From: Candidatus Wildermuthbacteria bacterium
Lineage (GTDB): Bacteria > Patescibacteriota > Minisyncoccia > Minisyncoccales > UBA10102
Assembly: GCA_016177065.1 (NCBI GenBank)
Contig: JACOVZ010000036.1
Coordinates: forward strand, 1 to 8,044
Direction: 5' to 3'
DNA: 8,044 bases
Below are positions 5,482-8,044 of this stretch, piece after piece; position 1 is the stretch's first letter, and each line of letters begins with the position of its first letter. Under the pieces are notes generated by a model. It had not been told where the DNA came from. It worked only from the letters and a program-made list of their open reading frames with translations, and did no database searches. Made by a program: the position numbers and the translations under genes.

Positions 5482-6516
5482 CTACTTGGCAAAAGGGTTC
5501 TCAGCTCCTCTCACCTCAAAGTGAACGTGGCATCCGGCAGGCCCTCTGGGTATGGTGTATCCGGTGTATCCCGTGTATCCCACAATCTGGCCCTGGTAGA
5601 CTTTTGCTCCCGGGCTCACCAGTATTGCCGAGAGATGGCCGTAATAGGTCACCACGCCGTTCGGGTGGATAATGCGCACATAGTTTCCTCCCAAAGAAGT
5701 ATATCCGGTTCTTTGTACGGTTCCTCCGGCTGCAGCATACACGGAATCTCCGCATATGCCGTTGCTAAAGTCAACCGCGTTGAACGGATGGAGGCCCTGG
5801 GTGATGCGGTGAGGAGAAGGAATGGGATAAATGAAGTATGAGTTTGGAACCGGAGTGAGCCTTCCCTGAGGAAGGGTCTTTGGCATAATGCCGTTGGGAA
5901 TGACCAAGAGGTCTCCTGTGAAGATTTCGCTTGCAGAAGCAAGATTATTGTACTGCACAATATCTTCTGCACTTGCCTTGTACCAGGATGCAATCTCGCT
6001 GAGCGTGTCGCTGGGGCGAACCATATGCAAGGCCCCTGAAATTGGGAGAATGACAAGATCCTGGCCGGGTTTCAAGGTTGAAGTGCTCTGGAGATCGTTT
6101 GCCCAAGCAATGGTATTGATTGAAACGTTAAACTTCTGAGCCAGAGAAGCTAAGGTATCTCCTTCTTCCACCTCATACTGGATTATTTCCGGCCTTGTAT
6201 CTGAATCAACCTGCCCTATGATGGCTCCCAGAACCCTGGACGTCACCGTAATAGGGGGCGTGCTGGCTTTTAAGGCTTCGTTGCTCACAAGCACAAGCTC
6301 TGGAAATTCCTGTGAAGGAGCGTCATTTGAGCTTATCTCCCCTTTCGCGAAGGAAGCAGAGGCAGACAAGGCAGCCAAGTTAGCAAGAGCTGGCTGATTC
6401 AGGTCCCTTACTCCAAAAACACTAAACACAAACACCGCGGCAAGGGCAAGGATGAGAAGGGGATGAACTTTTCTTTTCTGAGTGTCGGTACTTCCGTCTT
6501 CCTGAGTTGAATTCAT
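5482..6516 (-). CDS. LysM-M23 murein peptidase, membrane anchored
   Basis: This 344-residue protein has a cytoplasmic basic N-terminus, one TM or uncleaved signal segment (about 19-36), two LysM peptidoglycan-binding domains (about 113-158 and 163-208) and a C-terminal M23 domain (about 236-338). M23 enzymes are zinc endopeptidases that cut peptidoglycan cross-bridges; LysM domains hold them on the wall. Metal-site candidates are H243, D249 and H332 of HVH (330-332), with YYGH (H294) also conserved. The usual HxxxD is HxxxxxD here (HPFNAVD). All expected motifs are present, so it is probably active. The ATG at 6516 is chosen because a TTG start at 6558 would fall on the -35 box of this gene's own promoter. 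The gene is convergent with the DksA-like gene and divergent from rsmA. Confidence 0.93.
   Translation of the reverse strand: MNSTQEDGSTDTQKRKVHPLLILALAAVFVFSVFGVRDLNQPALANLAALSASASFAKGEISSNDAPSQEFPELVLVSNEALKASTPPITVTSRVLGAIIGQVDSDTRPEIIQYEVEEGDTLASLAQKFNVSINTIAWANDLQSTSTLKPGQDLVILPISGALHMVRPSDTLSEIASWYKASAEDIVQYNNLASASEIFTGDLLVIPNGIMPKTLPQGRLTPVPNSYFIYPIPSPHRITQGLHPFNAVDFSNGICGDSVYAAAGGTVQRTGYTSLGGNYVRIIHPNGVVTYYGHLSAILVSPGAKVYQGQIVGYTGYTGYTIPRGPAGCHVHFEVRGAENPFAK
5555..5581. repeat. Three tandem 9-bp repeats within the M23 gene
   Basis: GTGTATCC occurs at 5555, 5564 and 5573, each followed by one base, so the unit is 9 bp and stays in frame. On the minus strand it encodes the GYTGYTGYT run (residues 313-321) shortly before the HVH motif. 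M23 domains often have a GxTGxT turn here, so this may be a short expansion of that turn. Confidence 0.6.
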
Positions 6517-6537
6517 ATCAATGGTATACAGTATACC
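6502..6537 (+). promoter_or_regulatory. Probable rsmA promoter, mirror image of the M23 promoter
   Basis: TATACA (6525-6530) with a 17-bp spacer to CTGAGT (6502-6507) gives a start near 6537, 7 nt before the rsmA ATG. An alternative is TATACC (6532-6537) with TTGAAT (6507-6512) at 19 bp, placing the start exactly on the ATG. Both are weaker than the opposing promoter. The -10 lies in the palindrome GGTATACAGTATACC (6523-6537). Confidence 0.5.
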
Positions 6538-6558
6538 CTCATCATGAGGTATAGTCAA
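6530..6558 (-). promoter_or_regulatory. Strong sigma70-type promoter of the LysM-M23 gene
   Basis: On the minus strand, TTGACT (6558-6553) and TATACT (6535-6530) each match consensus at 5 of 6 bases and are exactly 17 bp apart. The predicted start near 6523 leaves only about 7 nt before the ATG at 6516, too little for an SD. The elements overlap the rsmA promoter and the first codons of rsmA. Confidence 0.8.
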
Positions 6559-7374
6559 GAAAGAGCTATGCAGGGCATTTCGCCTAAAAACATCCTTTTA
6601 AGGCACGAGCTGAAGCCAAAGAAGCTTCTTGGGCAAAGTTTTCTCAATGATCACAGGGTTTTAAGAGGAATAATCCAAGCCGCAGACCTCTCTCCAAGAG
6701 ACGTTGTTCTTGAGGTTGGGCCGGGGCTCGGAGTTTTAACCCTTGAACTGGCAAAAATCGCGAAAAAGGTTGTTTCCGTGGAAAAAGACCCTGAAATGGT
6801 GCATATATTGAAAGAGTCTCTTAAAAACAAAAAGAATGTAAAAATCATAGAAGGGGACATCTTGAAAACCAAGCTTGTGCTCCCAAAAAACTATAAGATC
6901 GTAGCAAATATTCCTTACTACATCACCTCTCCGCTCTTACGCATGTTCCTTGAAAGAACAGAAGGCAAGGCAAAGCTCTTTGTGCTCATGGTGCAAAAAG
7001 AGGTTGCCCAGAGAATCTGCGCAAAGCCTCCTCAGATGAGCATGCTTGCTGTTTCCGTGCAATTCTATGCAAAGCCTGAAATAGTTTCCTATGTAAGCAA
7101 AGCTTGTTTCTGGCCGCAGCCCAAAGTAGACTCTGCTGTTTTGAGAATAACCCCGTATGCCCCAAAGCCAAGTATAAATCCCAAAGCCTTTTTTGAGGTT
7201 GTGAGAGCTGGATTCAAACAGCCGAGAAAACAGCTGGGAAGCAATCTTGCAAAAGGACTTCTGATACAGCGGGAAAAGATAGAAGAAACATTGCTCAAAA
7301 ATGGTATCTCGCCAAAACAAAGAGCAGAGTCTCTTTCCGTTGCAGACTGGGAAAGGTTAGCAAAAACTCTCTAA
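6544..7374 (+). CDS. rsmA: 16S rRNA adenine dimethyltransferase RsmA/KsgA
   Basis: This 276-residue protein, close to E. coli KsgA (273), uses S-adenosylmethionine to dimethylate two adjacent adenosines near the 3' end of 16S rRNA during late 30S maturation. Visible motifs are KKLLGQSFL (26-34), the SAM-binding EVGPGLG (57-63), the acidic E80 after strand 2, D105 of EGDIL, the catalytic NIPYY (122-126) and FWPQPKVDSAV (189-199). The C-terminal helical domain is complete. The ATG at 6544 fits a near-leaderless transcript from the divergent promoter. An ATG at 6568 (residue 9) is possible but has only a poor SD. The gene is divergent from the M23 gene with 27 bp between start codons. The downstream gene's promoter overlaps its 3' end. 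Confidence 0.96.
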   Translation: MRYSQERAMQGISPKNILLRHELKPKKLLGQSFLNDHRVLRGIIQAADLSPRDVVLEVGPGLGVLTLELAKIAKKVVSVEKDPEMVHILKESLKNKKNVKIIEGDILKTKLVLPKNYKIVANIPYYITSPLLRMFLERTEGKAKLFVLMVQKEVAQRICAKPPQMSMLAVSVQFYAKPEIVSYVSKACFWPQPKVDSAVLRITPYAPKPSINPKAFFEVVRAGFKQPRKQLGSNLAKGLLIQREKIEETLLKNGISPKQRAESLSVADWERLAKTL

Positions 7375-7386
7375 AAACGGTACAAT
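7357..7386 (+). promoter_or_regulatory. Promoter of the Cys-rich secreted protein gene
   Basis: TACAAT (7381-7386, 5 of 6) is preceded at 18 bp by TTAGCA (7357-7362, 4 of 6), which lies inside the rsmA 3' end. The predicted start at about 7393 coincides with the ATG, so the transcript would be leaderless. No terminator separates rsmA from this promoter. Confidence 0.6.
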
Positions 7387-7392
7387 TTATTC

Positions 7393-8044
7393 ATGCAGAG
7401 ATTTCTCAAGATAGCTTTTTTTCTCGGAACTGTTTTTGCTTTCTTTTTCTTGTTGTCTTCTACAGCTTTGGCAGCCACCCAATGCCAAGAACCTTACACG
7501 GGCTATCTTGGATGCTTCCCGACTGCTGAAGATTGTTCCATAGAAGGAGGAACATATCCGATCTATGCCAATGATCTGAAGTGCTATGCCTGCTATACAG
7601 GCTGTACTTCATCTGAAGCTCCCCCTCCCTCTGAATGCCCTGCGGCTCCTGCAGATCCGAGCGGATACGTTACGAAAAGCTCAGAAACAGAATACAGCTG
7701 CCAAAGCAATTTGTGCCAAGGAAACTTTCTCTCAAGAACCAAAACTGAAACCTGCAAGACAAACTACATTCCCCAAAAGAACGAGGCTGACTGCGTTATC
7801 GGCTGGGAGTTTGATTCCTACAGCGACTGTTCAACCTCTTTTGGTTCGCCTGCTTCCCAGTCATGCGGAAGCTACCAAACATGCAATGGCACAGACGAGT
7901 GGAGCCCAGCATACCCATGCCAATGCTCTGGAATCTGCTACCCGGCTCCCAATTTGAAAAGTCTGGACGATTCTTCTCTTTCTCCGCAAAATGTTTTTGA
8001 AGATGCGGCAAAAACAAAAGTAAAACTGCCCGTGAATGTTGGCG
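7393..8044 (+). CDS. Secreted cysteine-rich protein, 3' end beyond window
   Basis: The reading frame is open from the ATG at 7393 to the window edge, giving 217 residues with no stop; the gene is cut by the window. A signal peptide is clear: basic MQRFLK, a Phe/Leu-rich core (7-22) and a type I cleavage site ALA-AT after A27. The mature part has 17 cysteines between residues 31 and 182, some in close pairs (CYAC at 64-67, CQC at 176-178), which suggests disulfide-bonded small domains outside the membrane. The last stretch (about 187-217) has no Cys and reads KVKLPVNVG, which may open a beta-sandwich domain of a larger surface protein; that last point is a weak inference. No named function is recognised. 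There is no SD. Confidence 0.82.
   Translation, partial: MQRFLKIAFFLGTVFAFFFLLSSTALAATQCQEPYTGYLGCFPTAEDCSIEGGTYPIYANDLKCYACYTGCTSSEAPPPSECPAAPADPSGYVTKSSETEYSCQSNLCQGNFLSRTKTETCKTNYIPQKNEADCVIGWEFDSYSDCSTSFGSPASQSCGSYQTCNGTDEWSPAYPCQCSGICYPAPNLKSLDDSSLSPQNVFEDAAKTKVKLPVNVG

Noticed and set aside
6517..6558. TTG start giving the M23 protein 14 more residues
   Set aside because: The TTG is part of the TTGACT -35 box and the extension covers the -10, so it would lie upstream of the transcription start.
7586..7957. 123-codon open frame on the plus strand
   Set aside because: It is in a different frame from the secreted Cys-rich protein, which has a signal peptide and an open frame throughout this interval.
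1..8044. CRISPR arrays, insertion sequences or alternative genetic code
   Set aside because: No regularly spaced repeats or transposase motifs were seen, and all genes read cleanly with the standard bacterial code.

Overview
The window looks like chromosomal DNA from a Candidate Phyla Radiation (Patescibacteria) bacterium, most likely a Parcubacteria-type lineage. This rests on gene content and style, not on a marker tree. Genes are tightly packed, operon genes overlap, and most starts lack a Shine-Dalgarno (SD) sequence. Several promoters place the transcription start at or within a few bases of the ATG. The LysM-M23 peptidase, the single-pass protein with an N-terminal 'RTMxxD' motif and the Cys-rich secreted protein resemble families common in that group. 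Stops are TAA or TAG, and there is no sign of UGA recoding.

Layout: (1) 1-209, a promoter-like stretch and two tRNA genes, Arg(UCG) and Lys(CUU). (2) 210-461, no gene; it holds a GC-rich set of competing hairpins, a terminator-like hairpin, a good sigma70-type promoter and a structured leader. (3) 462-1118, a CPBP-family (Abi/CAAX protease-like) intramembrane protease with a strong SD and codon use unlike its neighbours, closed by a strong terminator. (4) 1223-5480, a plus-strand operon: rpsO, a NYN/LabA-type nuclease, pnp, a membrane-anchored protein of unknown function, and a DksA/TraR-type zinc-finger protein. (5) 5482-6516 on the minus strand, a LysM-M23 murein hydrolase-like protein that converges on the operon with a 1-bp gap. 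(6) 6544-7374, rsmA, divergent from the M23 gene across 27 bp containing two palindromes and back-to-back promoters. (7) 7393 to the window end, the start of a secreted Cys-rich protein.

How the genes work together: the main operon joins ribosome assembly (S15), RNA turnover (PNPase plus a probable NYN RNase) and a possible polymerase-binding regulator. rsmA adds 16S rRNA methylation. The M23 protein, the CPBP protease, the TM-anchored protein and the Cys-rich protein belong to the cell envelope.

The points most worth a second look are the NYN gene between rpsO and pnp, the symmetric divergent promoter between the M23 gene and rsmA, the repeated signs of leaderless transcription, and the compositionally distinct CPBP gene beside two tRNAs. 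No mobile element, CRISPR array or obviously novel multi-gene defence system is visible.
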